NCBI GenBank assembly: GCA_021833085.1
Contig: JAKBGL010000004.1
Location: 1-23,673 of the forward strand
Source of the DNA: Actinomycetes bacterium
GTDB taxonomy: Bacteria; Actinomycetota; Acidimicrobiia; Acidimicrobiales; Acidimicrobiaceae
Length of the DNA: 23,673 bases
Direction of reading: 5' to 3'
The first letter of the stretch is position 1, and the number at the start of each line of letters is the position of its first letter. A program made the position numbers and the translations under genes. This document shows, in pieces, positions 10,692 to 18,092 of this stretch. The notes beneath the pieces are model-generated. The model was not told the DNA's origin, ran no database searches, and was given only the letters and a program-made list of their open reading frames with translations.

Positions 10692-10695
10692 AATG

Positions 10696-10725
10696 ACCTC
10701 CTTGACGCTAGGTAACAATCCTAGC
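10696..10725 (-). promoter_or_regulatory. Strong ribosome site and adjoining hairpin upstream of glyA
   Basis: AAGGAGGT (10696-10703) stands 4 bases before the glyA ATG. Three bases further upstream is a perfect dyad, GCTAGG/CCTAGC with a 7-base loop (10707-10725). In mRNA this hairpin would stack beside the ribosome site without covering it. As DNA it could be a repressor operator. The function is inference; the dyad is directly visible. Confidence 0.45.
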
Positions 10726-10749
10726 CAACCAGAAAGTCGATGAGTCTTC

Positions 10750-10801
10750 GCATATACCGTATTTCAAAGATTCTGCATCAATAAACCCTTTTGCATATAC
10801 C
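10750..10801 (-). repeat. Repeated 9-mer GGTATATGC upstream of glyA
   Basis: The 9-mer GGTATATGC occurs twice on the minus strand, at 10793-10801 and 10750-10758, 43 bases (about four helical turns) apart. The upstream copy reads TGGTATATG, resembling an extended -10 promoter element. These may be regulator sites or promoter -10 elements for glyA. The rest of the 10726-10899 spacer shows nothing else that I can support. Confidence 0.3.
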
Positions 10802-10899
10802 AGCACCGTTGCAATCGACACCACAACGTCTACTTACTCGCTCTCACCACAGAACAACATCGCCGCAAACTCCTTGAGTCTTTCAACGCAACACGCTAC

Positions 10900-11601
10900 T
10901 CAATCGAGAAGCGCGGCCAGGATCTCCTCATAAGAGATCGGGCCTTTTCGTAAAATCTTAGGGGTAGCAGTCCTGATATCAACAAGAGTAGACGCTTGCT
11001 CCGCCATAGGTCTTGAGTCGCCGACCACGATAGTTTGAGTCGATCCTGGCAGATCTTCCAGAAGGTTCCCTTTTAAAAGTTCTTTTGCTTGAATAAAGGT
11101 GGTGGCAGGAGTTTCCCCACTTCTGTTCGCGGAGGTGCACGCAAGTGCAACATCTCTTACTACCAAGCTCGAAAAACTAGCACCGGGGGAACGAAGTGCG
11201 ACTGAACCGTCACTTCGCTGAACTCCTCTCGGCAAGGTTCGAGGGCTCGACACAACGACCGTTAGCGCACCGGGCCAAAGTTGAGATGCCAACGCCTCAA
11301 GCCGAACTCGCTGGTCGGGAAACAGTGGGCCAAAGTAGTTATCCACCATCTCCAAGTCCGAGACTAAAACCGGTAAGGTCTTCGCCCTTTCACGACGCTT
11401 TAGCTGAAACAAATACTCAATCGAGTAGGCATTCTCCACCGAGCAGGCTACACCGTATACGGTATCTGTTGGTAACAATATCACGTAGCCAAGCTTGACT
11501 TTTTCCTTGACCTCTGCAACTGCGATAGCCTCATCCCTAAAGACGGTTTCAGTATCTGTAAGGGCGTCATAGATCCTAACAACTTGAAGCGGATCAGACA
11601 T
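10900..11601 (-). CDS. tsaC: L-threonylcarbamoyladenylate synthase (TsaC/YwlC/Sua5 family)
   Basis: Makes threonylcarbamoyl-AMP from threonine, bicarbonate and ATP, the first step of t6A37 modification of ANN-decoding tRNAs. 233 residues: the YrdC fold without the extra C-terminal Sua5 domain. Motifs: PTDTVYG at 44-50, KRRERAKTLP at 68-77, WPGALT at 109-114 and TSANRSG at 156-162. The ATG start at 11601 lies inside the end of prmC (8-base overlap, ATGTCTGA), so the two are coupled, as in mycobacteria where the orthologue (Rv1301) follows hemK/prmC. The threonine genes thrC and hom lie upstream in the same run. Confidence 0.93.
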   Translation of the reverse strand: MSDPLQVVRIYDALTDTETVFRDEAIAVAEVKEKVKLGYVILLPTDTVYGVACSVENAYSIEYLFQLKRRERAKTLPVLVSDLEMVDNYFGPLFPDQRVRLEALASQLWPGALTVVVSSPRTLPRGVQRSDGSVALRSPGASFSSLVVRDVALACTSANRSGETPATTFIQAKELLKGNLLEDLPGSTQTIVVGDSRPMAEQASTLVDIRTATPKILRKGPISYEEILAALLD

Positions 11602-12484
11602 CGTCTCTTACCCCCTTCACAAATCGTTGCCGTCCCGCTAAGTCTAAGTGCACCTCGACCTCTGAAAAACCCCACTCTTCAAAGAGTGAGCATGTCGCCC
11701 GCTCCTGTTCCGGCGAGATCTCAACGACTAACGCTCCTTTTGGGAGAAGCCATTGTGTTGATTCTCTCACGATAACTTCGATCGCCTCTAAACCGCTTGG
11801 ACCGGGCGTAAGAGCGATCTTTGGCTCATAGTTACGTACAGTTTCAGGTGCACAGCTATAAAGCTCTTCTGACAGATAGGGAGGGTTACTAACAACTACA
11901 TCTACCCGGCCACGCAAGCAAGTCGGCAAGGGATCAAAGAAAGACCCCGGCAGGAACTCCACATGATCCGAGAGTCTTCGACCAAGATCTCGAGTTATTT
12001 TGTGAAGGTTTGCAGTAGCAACTTCAAGCGCCTCCGATGAAATCTCAGTCCCATACACCTTCACAAAGTCGAACTCCGAAGCGATCGATAAAGTGATGGC
12101 CCCACTACCAACACCAATTTCGACTACTATCACTTCATCCTCAGTTATAGGTTGTTCGGCGATCTTCTTTGAAAGAATCTCTCCGATAATGTCAACGATA
12201 AGTTCGGTCTCCGGCCTTGGTATAAGTACCCGACGGTCAAGTATCAGTTCCAATGCTCTAAACCCCCATCGCCCAAGTAGGTACTGAAGAGGTTCACCAA
12301 CTGAAGAGCGGGCACAAAGATCCTCGATCCATCGGAAAGACTCCTCCTCATGTAAGGTACCTTCATGGATACGAGACTCAAGTTCTTCAATAATCCAAGT
12401 TCTCTCAAAAGCAGAGAACTTGGCTCTCCGTAGAAGTAAATCGGTCTCTTGTCGGCTCTTTTTACTGTAGCGACCGAGCTTCAT
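11594..12484 (-). CDS. prmC: Release factor glutamine methyltransferase (PrmC/HemK)
   Basis: SAM-dependent enzyme that N5-methylates the glutamine of the GGQ motif in release factors, here most directly the RF1 encoded just upstream. 296 residues. The N-terminal helical domain has GEPLQYLLG at 63-71 and RPETELIV at 90-97; the SAM-binding EIGVGSGA is at 122-129; the catalytic NPPY at 200-203 binds the target glutamine. The start is ATG at 12484 within the prfA end (23-base overlap); the stop overlaps the tsaC start by 8 bases. The prfA-prmC pairing is conserved in many bacteria. Confidence 0.95.
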   Translation of the reverse strand: MKLGRYSKKSRQETDLLLRRAKFSAFERTWIIEELESRIHEGTLHEEESFRWIEDLCARSSVGEPLQYLLGRWGFRALELILDRRVLIPRPETELIVDIIGEILSKKIAEQPITEDEVIVVEIGVGSGAITLSIASEFDFVKVYGTEISSEALEVATANLHKITRDLGRRLSDHVEFLPGSFFDPLPTCLRGRVDVVVSNPPYLSEELYSCAPETVRNYEPKIALTPGPSGLEAIEVIVRESTQWLLPKGALVVEISPEQERATCSLFEEWGFSEVEVHLDLAGRQRFVKGVRDDV

Positions 12485-13538
12485 CTAGTTCCCGAGTTCT
12501 CTCGTCAAGAAGAAGTGCATCAACGATCTCGTCCAGTTCACCAAGGAGGACCTGGTCCAACTTGTATAAAGTCAATTTTATTCGATGGTCAGTGACTCTA
12601 TTTTCCTTATAGTTGTAGGTGCGGATCTTCTCTGAACGACCGCCACCACCAATCTGTGAGCGCCTCGCCATCGACGCTTCTTCACTAACTCGATCTTGTT
12701 CCATCTTCAAAAGACGGGCCCTAAGGACCTGCAGAGCCTTGGCACGATTCTGTATTTGGCTCTTTTCGTCTTGCATAGCCACTACAAGTCCCGTGGGGAT
12801 ATGAGTAATTCGCACCGCTGAGTCAGTCGTATTCACGGACTGACCTCCAGGGCCTGTCGAACGATACACGTCGACTCTAAGATCGTTTTGGTCTATATCC
12901 ACCTCAACCTCATCAGCTTCCGGTAAAACAGAGACCGTAGCTGACGAGGTATGAACGCGTCCTTGAGACTCGGTAACGGGAACCCTTTGAACTCTATGTG
13001 GACCACCTTCATGTTTGAGTCTGCGCCATGCATCCTCTCCCTTGACCAACAAAGTAACTGAGTTATATCCTCCCATGTCTGAGGGGTCCTCGGACAGTAT
13101 CTCTGTTTTCCAGCCACGCCTGTCAGCATAACGAAGGTACATCTCTGAAAGATCTTTAGCAAAAAGGTTCGCCTCTTCGCCACCTTCTGCACCACGTATC
13201 TCAACGATGACATTTCGCCCGTCGTTTGGATCTTTAGGGAGCAACAGTAGCTCCAAGTTCTCTTCAGCTTCTCGAGTCTTGATCTCAAGCACTTCGATCT
13301 CGTCGCGCAAAAACTCCCGGTCAGGACCCGCGGCCTCTTGGTACATAGTCCTGGCCAACTCTAGGTCATCGATCAAAACCCTTAGAGATCTAAATCCCTC
13401 AACGATGGCGTCCAACTCTTTGTGTCGTCTCGAGAGCTCTCGCGCCCTTTTTTGATCAGAGAACACATTGGGGTCGGAAAGGTCTTCTACGACGCGTTGA
13501 TACTCCTCTTCAAACTCCTCCATCTTGTCGGTTAGCAC
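12462..13538 (-). CDS. prfA: Peptide chain release factor 1 (PrfA)
   Basis: Class I release factor for UAA and UAG stops. Counting from the preferred start: GGQ at 231-233 (peptide release; target of PrmC) and the stop-codon reading tripeptide Pro-Val-Thr at 187-189 in RVQRVPVTESQGRVHTS. Pro-x-Thr marks RF1; RF2 would have Ser-Pro-Phe. SEKIRTYNYKENRVTDHRI near residue 290 is also typical. The frame opens at ATG 13568, but GTG at 13538 is preferred: AGAGGAA lies 5-6 bases upstream and the resulting 358 residues match the usual length. That start overlaps the stop of the preceding unknown gene by 7 bases (GTGCTAA). Confidence 0.95.
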   Translation of the reverse strand: MLTDKMEEFEEEYQRVVEDLSDPNVFSDQKRARELSRRHKELDAIVEGFRSLRVLIDDLELARTMYQEAAGPDREFLRDEIEVLEIKTREAEENLELLLLPKDPNDGRNVIVEIRGAEGGEEANLFAKDLSEMYLRYADRRGWKTEILSEDPSDMGGYNSVTLLVKGEDAWRRLKHEGGPHRVQRVPVTESQGRVHTSSATVSVLPEADEVEVDIDQNDLRVDVYRSTGPGGQSVNTTDSAVRITHIPTGLVVAMQDEKSQIQNRAKALQVLRARLLKMEQDRVSEEASMARRSQIGGGGRSEKIRTYNYKENRVTDHRIKLTLYKLDQVLLGELDEIVDALLLDERTRELDEARSLQ

Positions 13539-14590
13539 AGGTTCCTCTTCTCCGGTAAATCGAACCATCTTTCACTTACCGTTATGATCTCCCAGTCCTG
13601 AGAAGATCTCATCAAGATGGTCCTAAACGCCTCGGTGACATCACGTCTTTGAACTATGAAAGAGATCTTAGTCGGACAAGGTCTCACTGTTGAACTGCAA
13701 CGGAGTACACTAAGGAGCAACAGCGCCTCAAAAGGCGCCGCTATATCTGGACCAGATGTGAAACACAGTAGCGTAGAGGAACCATTCAGCGATTCACCAA
13801 TGCCATAGCAGCGAGGCGTTGGTTCGTCTAGTGAACTTATCTCAAGAGGTTGTACAATTTGGAAACCTATTATCTCAGGACGTTTTGCAACCAAAACTCT
13901 CATCCATCTATCTCTACAAAGAAGCGCATGAGGATGAAGGCTCCCAAACGACAACCTATTCACCTGCAGCTGCGAGAGAGTTTTCTCTAACTCCACCCGA
14001 ATATCGTATCCAGAAAGATACATTAGATCCCGAGCCTGTCGGTCTCTTTCAGAGCTTCCTACAGACACAATGTTGGTCCCGTCTATTTGTCTAGCTACCT
14101 CTAAGCCAAGATACTCAAGGCGAACTCCATCCGTGAAACGTGCAACCTCAAGTCCGAAAAGCGCTGCTAGATCCCGCAGCAGCTCGCCTACGTTAGAGTA
14201 ACTGGTTGTATTTATAAATGACGCCAAGCGTACGAACCCAGCGTCATGGTCGCAACGCGAACTAACTCCGCCAGAGAGATCTATGTCAAAGCTTGATAGA
14301 ACCTCTTTGAGCCCCTCTAGCGACATAGGCAAGGAACCAGCCGACTCAGGCAGATCATCTGACCTGTACTCATTAGGTAACTTACATAAAACAATGCGAG
14401 AAGGCGATGCTTTTTTAACCAGCAACCTTGCCACACTGACCAGCAGATCCCGAGGTGTAACGAAAGCTACATAAGCGTCTAGGCCATATATCTGGATGTA
14501 CCTACCATAAGTAACATCAGGACCAGAGTCAGACACCTCGTTGGTTTTACTTCTTATGAGACTTGAGACCAGATCCAACGGGTCCTCCAC
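13532..14590 (-). CDS. Unrecognised 352-residue protein between rpmE and prfA
   Basis: I cannot name this protein. It is soluble, with no signal peptide or membrane helix, and reads as mixed alpha/beta. A short repeated element is visible: GLEVARFTDG at about 152-161 and GLEVARQIDG at about 167-176, followed by a charged SSERDRQARD. A segment around 215-245 (HPHALLCRDRWMRVLVAKRPEIIGFQ) is rich in His, Arg and Trp. The C-terminal 70 residues alternate strand- and helix-like stretches. GTG at 14590 is the first possible start and has only a weak ribosome site. Its stop overlaps the likely prfA start, and it lies 45 bases after rpmE, so it is co-transcribed with RF1. A translation-related role is a guess from context only. 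Confidence 0.8.
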   Translation of the reverse strand: MEDPLDLVSSLIRSKTNEVSDSGPDVTYGRYIQIYGLDAYVAFVTPRDLLVSVARLLVKKASPSRIVLCKLPNEYRSDDLPESAGSLPMSLEGLKEVLSSFDIDLSGGVSSRCDHDAGFVRLASFINTTSYSNVGELLRDLAALFGLEVARFTDGVRLEYLGLEVARQIDGTNIVSVGSSERDRQARDLMYLSGYDIRVELEKTLSQLQVNRLSFGSLHPHALLCRDRWMRVLVAKRPEIIGFQIVQPLEISSLDEPTPRCYGIGESLNGSSTLLCFTSGPDIAAPFEALLLLSVLRCSSTVRPCPTKISFIVQRRDVTEAFRTILMRSSQDWEIITVSERWFDLPEKRNLC

Positions 14591-14635
14591 TCAAAGGTAC
14601 AGCCAGAGCGTACGATGACGAATACTTAGTCAATC

Positions 14636-14857
14636 CTACTTCTGAGCAGCCTTTTTAGATCTCTCTCCGTATCGTCGTTGGAATCGCTCAACTCTTCCAC
14701 CTGTATCGACAAGCTTCTGCTTGCCGGTATAGTAAGGATGACACTCGTTACATAGCTCCACGTGAAGTTCAGGCTTTGTCGAACGGGTCATGAAGATGTT
14801 CCCACAAGAACATGACACCTTACATGCAACGTAGTTCGGGTGAATATCACTTTTCAT
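14636..14857 (-). CDS. rpmE: 50S ribosomal protein L31, zinc-binding form (RpmE)
   Basis: Ribosomal protein bridging the two subunits. 73 residues from ATG 14857. It starts [10 protein letters not shown] as expected for L31. Cysteines 16, 18, 36 and 39 (SCSCG and [10 protein letters not shown]) form the zinc site of the C+ form; such L31 is often replaced by a C- paralogue in zinc starvation. The C-terminus [14 protein letters not shown] is also typical. The frame extends 10 codons upstream to a TTG, but AGGAGG about 9 bases before ATG 14857 lies inside that extension and settles the start. It follows rho after 36 bases. Confidence 0.96.
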   Translation of the reverse strand: MKSDIHPNYVACKVSCSCGNIFMTRSTKPELHVELCNECHPYYTGKQKLVDTGGRVERFQRRYGERSKKAAQK

Positions 14858-14893
14858 AATCTCTGCTCCTCCTAGAACATCAAACAATAGCGC

Positions 14894-16741
14894 CTAGCCG
14901 GCCGGACTCTTTTGAATTTCGGCGAGAAATTCAGCGTTTGAACGGGTGGATCTAATCTTATCGATCAACAACTCAAGTGCTGGAGCAGAAGATCCCTCAC
15001 CAGAGAGTGCGTTCATAACTCTTCTCAACTTCCAAACTAGGTTCAATTCTTCACGAGTAAATAGTAGTTCCTCATGTCGAGTAGAAGACGCATTCACGTC
15101 AATTGCAGGGTAAAGCCTACGCTCCGCTAGTCTCCTATCAAGCTTTAGCTCCATATTACCAGTACCTTTAAACTCCTCAAAGATGACTTCGTCCATCTTT
15201 GAACCCGTCTCGACAAGCGCTGTTGCCAAGATGGTGAGAGAGCCGCCCTCTTCAACATTGCGAGCCGCACCAAAAAACTTCTTAGGCGGATATAGGGCAC
15301 CTGAGTCAACACCACCTGACATAATTCTACCTGTTGCTGGCTGTGCCAGGTTATATGCTCGTGCCAGACGGGTAATTCCATCTAGCATAATTACAACGTC
15401 TCGCCCCTTTTCGACCATCCTCTTTGCTCGTTCGATCGCTAGCTCAGCAACGACGGTATGCTCTTCCGCTGGTCTATCGAACGTTGATGCTACAACCTCT
15501 CCCTGGACCGAACGGCGAATATCGGTAACCTCTTCGGGTCTCTCATCTACAAGAAGAAACATGAGGTGGACCTCAGGATTATTGGTCTCAATAGCGTGTG
15601 CCAACTGCTTCATGATCGTCGTCTTTCCGGCCTTAGGTGGAGAGACGATCAGGCCACGCTGACCTTTCCCAATCGGAGATATTAAGTCTATGACCCTAGC
15701 CGTTAGGTTCGCAATTGGGTCAGCGTGAGAATCACTCCTCTTGCTCTCCAGGCGCAAGTTCTCATCCGGGAAAAGCGGAGTCAGGTCTTCGAATCGAGGT
15801 CTAGCTTTAGACTCGTCCGGATCAGAACCGGAAACTTGGTCAACCCTAACGACCGCAGAGTACTTTTCGTTAGCATTGGCTGGACGCGCGCCACCTACTA
15901 AGAAGTCGCCTTTTCGAAGGCCATACCGCCTAACGATAGCAGCAGATACGTAGATATCTTTGGGTGAAGGAAGATACCCGCTAGCTCTTATAAATCCAAA
16001 TCCCTCATCTCTAAGGTCTAAGATCCCCGAAACATCTGATAGTTCAACAGGGACACTAAGTTCTGCCTGTACAGACTCGCCCCGTTCTTGGCTTCGGTTG
16101 CTATCTCTTCCCCGTCGTCGCCTCGATCGCCTCGATCCACTCTCTCCCTCGATACGAGTCGTAGAAGTTGGCGTTGTATCTGGCGCAGAGGAGATTGCGG
16201 GTAACTCTGACTGAATCCCAACTTCGAGCTTTGGTGTTTCCGTAGAAGTAGATGTCGACTCATTAGCGACAGTACCATCGTCAGGACTGCTCTTAGGAGA
16301 CATGGCTCTCTCAGGAGACCTCGGCGTATCGTTACTTTTAGTCTTGGGCACCACGGTAATTGGAGGAAATAGAGGTTGTGTGTTTACTTTCGCCTTGGAA
16401 CCGTTATCGCTGGTGTCACTTGATACGGTGGAACCACCGGTCGCTGATTCCTCTCCAGTGCCTTCTTTATCAGCGCTATGAACGTCATCAGAGGTTTTCC
16501 GTCTCTTATCACTGGAACTATTGCGACTCGAAGTTTGTGTAGCCGATCCGTTACTGTGCTCACCAAGACTAACGTTTCCAATACTTTGAGAAGGCAACGC
16601 GACAGACATGATCATCTCAATGATGTCAGCCTTCTTATTGCGCATGCTCACCTTCAACTGAAGCTCCTTGCCTATCGCAAGGAGCCGATCTTTTTCCATT
16701 TTTTCTAGATCGGAACGATCTATCTGAGCAACAGTGCTCAT
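14894..16741 (-). CDS. rho: Transcription termination factor Rho with a long disordered insert
   Basis: Hexameric RNA-dependent ATPase that ends transcription. 615 residues from ATG 16741, against ~420 in E. coli. N-terminal helical domain at 10-50 ([17 protein letters not shown]). Then about 180 residues rich in Ser, Thr, Pro, Asp and Glu, ending in an Arg patch ([15 protein letters not shown], about 204-218). The cold-shock-like RNA-binding fold begins with [14 protein letters not shown] at 239-252. P-loop SPPKAGKT at 367-374, Walker B VVIMLDG at 449-455, then the Q-loop and FKGTGN secondary RNA site. The frame opens two codons earlier at GTG 16747, but GAGGTG just before ATG 16741 favours that ATG. 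The insert is the actinobacterial type. Confidence 0.96.
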   Translation of the reverse strand: MSTVAQIDRSDLEKMEKDRLLAIGKELQLKVSMRNKKADIIEMIMSVALPSQSIGNVSLGEHSNGSATQTSSRNSSSDKRRKTSDDVHSADKEGTGEESATGGSTVSSDTSDNGSKAKVNTQPLFPPITVVPKTKSNDTPRSPERAMSPKSSPDDGTVANESTSTSTETPKLEVGIQSELPAISSAPDTTPTSTTRIEGESGSRRSRRRRGRDSNRSQERGESVQAELSVPVELSDVSGILDLRDEGFGFIRASGYLPSPKDIYVSAAIVRRYGLRKGDFLVGGARPANANEKYSAVVRVDQVSGSDPDESKARPRFEDLTPLFPDENLRLESKRSDSHADPIANLTARVIDLISPIGKGQRGLIVSPPKAGKTTIMKQLAHAIETNNPEVHLMFLLVDERPEEVTDIRRSVQGEVVASTFDRPAEEHTVVAELAIERAKRMVEKGRDVVIMLDGITRLARAYNLAQPATGRIMSGGVDSGALYPPKKFFGAARNVEEGGSLTILATALVETGSKMDEVIFEEFKGTGNMELKLDRRLAERRLYPAIDVNASSTRHEELLFTREELNLVWKLRRVMNALSGEGSSAPALELLIDKIRSTRSNAEFLAEIQKSPAG

Positions 16742-16748
16742 CAACACC

Positions 16749-16820
16749 TCACATAATCATTGGGTTATCTCTTCGGGTCCAACACGACACTTGAAACAAA
16801 TGTACAAATTGGGATCCCAT
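16749..16820 (-). CDS. Possible 23-codon leader ORF before rho
   Basis: An ATG at 16820 opens a 23-codon frame (MGSQFVHLFQVSCWTRRDNP...) whose TGA stop at 16749-16751 overlaps the rho ribosome site (TGAGGTG). Translation of it could influence rho initiation, and rho genes are often autoregulated through their leader. No ribosome site precedes the ATG and the peptide resembles nothing I know, so it may well be a chance frame. Confidence 0.2.
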   Translation of the reverse strand: MGSQFVHLFQVSCWTRRDNPMIM

Positions 16821-16939
16821 ACGCCGAGCGAAACTTGTTAAGGCGACTTTGCAAAAGGCTTTTGTACTCTTCGTGTTCACTCCATCGAAGGACTCTATTA
16901 ATCTACACGCCCTAGGAAAAGTTCCTTCGCATTTCTCTA

Positions 16940-16968
16940 ACTATATACACGGCTAGTTGGATGATCAA
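16940..16968 (-). promoter_or_regulatory. Candidate promoter for rho
   Basis: On the minus strand TTGATC (16963-16968) and TATAGT (16940-16945) are separated by exactly 17 bases, a close match to the housekeeping sigma consensus. It lies 24 bases after the thrC stop and would give a rho leader of about 190 bases. The leader also holds the separated inverted repeat TTTGTAC/GTACAAA (16861-16867 and 16802-16808). Rho would thus be expressed apart from the amino-acid genes. No terminator after thrC is obvious. Confidence 0.55.
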
Positions 16969-16991
16969 CCTTAGAAACAGTATATAGTCTG

Positions 16992-18062
16992 CTAAATTCC
17001 AACCTCCTTAGAAATTGCTTCTAATGTAGCCTCAACAGCAGCTGGAACTTCGATTTGAGTAATCGCCGTATCTGGATCTTTTAGCCCATGTCCGGTCAAG
17101 ACACAGACAACGGTTGCACCAAGAGGAACCGTTGTCTTCATTAGGCCTGCAACAGATGCCGCTGACGCTGGCTCGCAAAATATCGACTCTTCCCTAGCAA
17201 GATAGGTGTATGCATATAGAATCTCCTTATCAGAGACAGCCCCTATCGCACCATCTGACTCTGATGCAGCTAGCAACGCACCCTTCCAAGAAGCTGGATT
17301 ACCTATCCGAATCGCAGTAGCGACCGTCTCCGGAAAGTGCACGATTTTGCCGTCCACGATAGGTGCGGCGCCCTCTGCTTGGAATCCCATCATCTTGGGT
17401 AATGTCGAACACCTGCCATCTGCAAAATATTCATTGTATCCCTTCCAATATGCAGAGATATTCCCCGCGTTTCCCACCGGGATAAAATGATGAGTAGGAG
17501 CGAAACCCAGAGCATCAACGATCTCGAAAGCTCCAGTTTTTTGCCCTTCTATCCGATACGGGTTGATGGAGTTGACCACGGTAACAAGTCCTGTTTCACC
17601 TAGTTCGCGCACGATCTCCAATGCTCGATCGAAGTTTCCTTTAATTTGAACGACCTTTGCGCCGTAGATCAAAGCTTGAGCTAGCTTTCCAAGTGCAATG
17701 TAACCAGAGGGAATCAATACAATGCTTCGCAATTGCGCGCGTGCTGCATATGCTGCTGACGCCGCGGAGGTATTACCCGTAGAGGCACAGACTACCGCTT
17801 TTGCCCCACTTTGTTTAGCCATAGTCATAGCCACAGTCATGCCACGATCTTTAAACGATCCCGTTGGGTTCGCTCCTTCAAACTTCAAAAAGACGTCTGA
17901 ACCTTTTAACTTTGACAGACGCGAAGCATAGTAAAGCGGCGTCCCACCTTCACGCAACGTTACTACTTCAGCCTCCTTGGGTACAGGGAGATACTTACGG
18001 TATGCTTCTATAACGCCTGGCCAGTTCAGCCTGGCTGCTCGATCGTCCTCTGCAGTGGTCAC
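16992..18062 (-). CDS. thrC: Threonine synthase (ThrC)
   Basis: PLP enzyme converting O-phosphohomoserine to threonine. 356 residues, the compact form (type II fold) seen in Actinobacteria and Bacillus. The PLP-binding Lys71 is in NPTGSFKDRGM; ASTGNTSAASAAYAAR at 93-108 holds the cofactor phosphate loop; GNAGNISAYWKGY near 198 and the LTGHGLKD segment near 325 are conserved. GTG start at 18062 with AAGGAGG about 10 bases upstream. It lies 30 bases after hom, so the two are one unit. Homoserine kinase (thrB), which supplies its substrate and follows thrC in mycobacteria, is not here; rho comes next. Confidence 0.96.
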   Translation of the reverse strand: MTTAEDDRAARLNWPGVIEAYRKYLPVPKEAEVVTLREGGTPLYYASRLSKLKGSDVFLKFEGANPTGSFKDRGMTVAMTMAKQSGAKAVVCASTGNTSAASAAYAARAQLRSIVLIPSGYIALGKLAQALIYGAKVVQIKGNFDRALEIVRELGETGLVTVVNSINPYRIEGQKTGAFEIVDALGFAPTHHFIPVGNAGNISAYWKGYNEYFADGRCSTLPKMMGFQAEGAAPIVDGKIVHFPETVATAIRIGNPASWKGALLAASESDGAIGAVSDKEILYAYTYLAREESIFCEPASAASVAGLMKTTVPLGATVVCVLTGHGLKDPDTAITQIEVPAAVEATLEAISKEVGI

Positions 18063-18092
18063 GCGTTTTCTGCCTCCTTGTGGCGCAACTTA

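Noticed and set aside
12939..12985. Pro-Val-Thr in release factor 1 as a recoded stop specificity
   Set aside because: Pro-x-Thr with Ala or Val in the middle is normal for RF1, so it does not suggest altered stop-codon reading.
15183..15662. 159-codon plus-strand ORF antisense to rho
   Set aside because: It covers the conserved Rho ATPase core on the other strand; composition and position mark it as a shadow.
16852..16864. CAAAAGGCTTTTG as an intrinsic terminator after thrC
   Set aside because: The palindrome leaves no room for a loop, is AT-rich and is not followed by a U-tract in the transcript.
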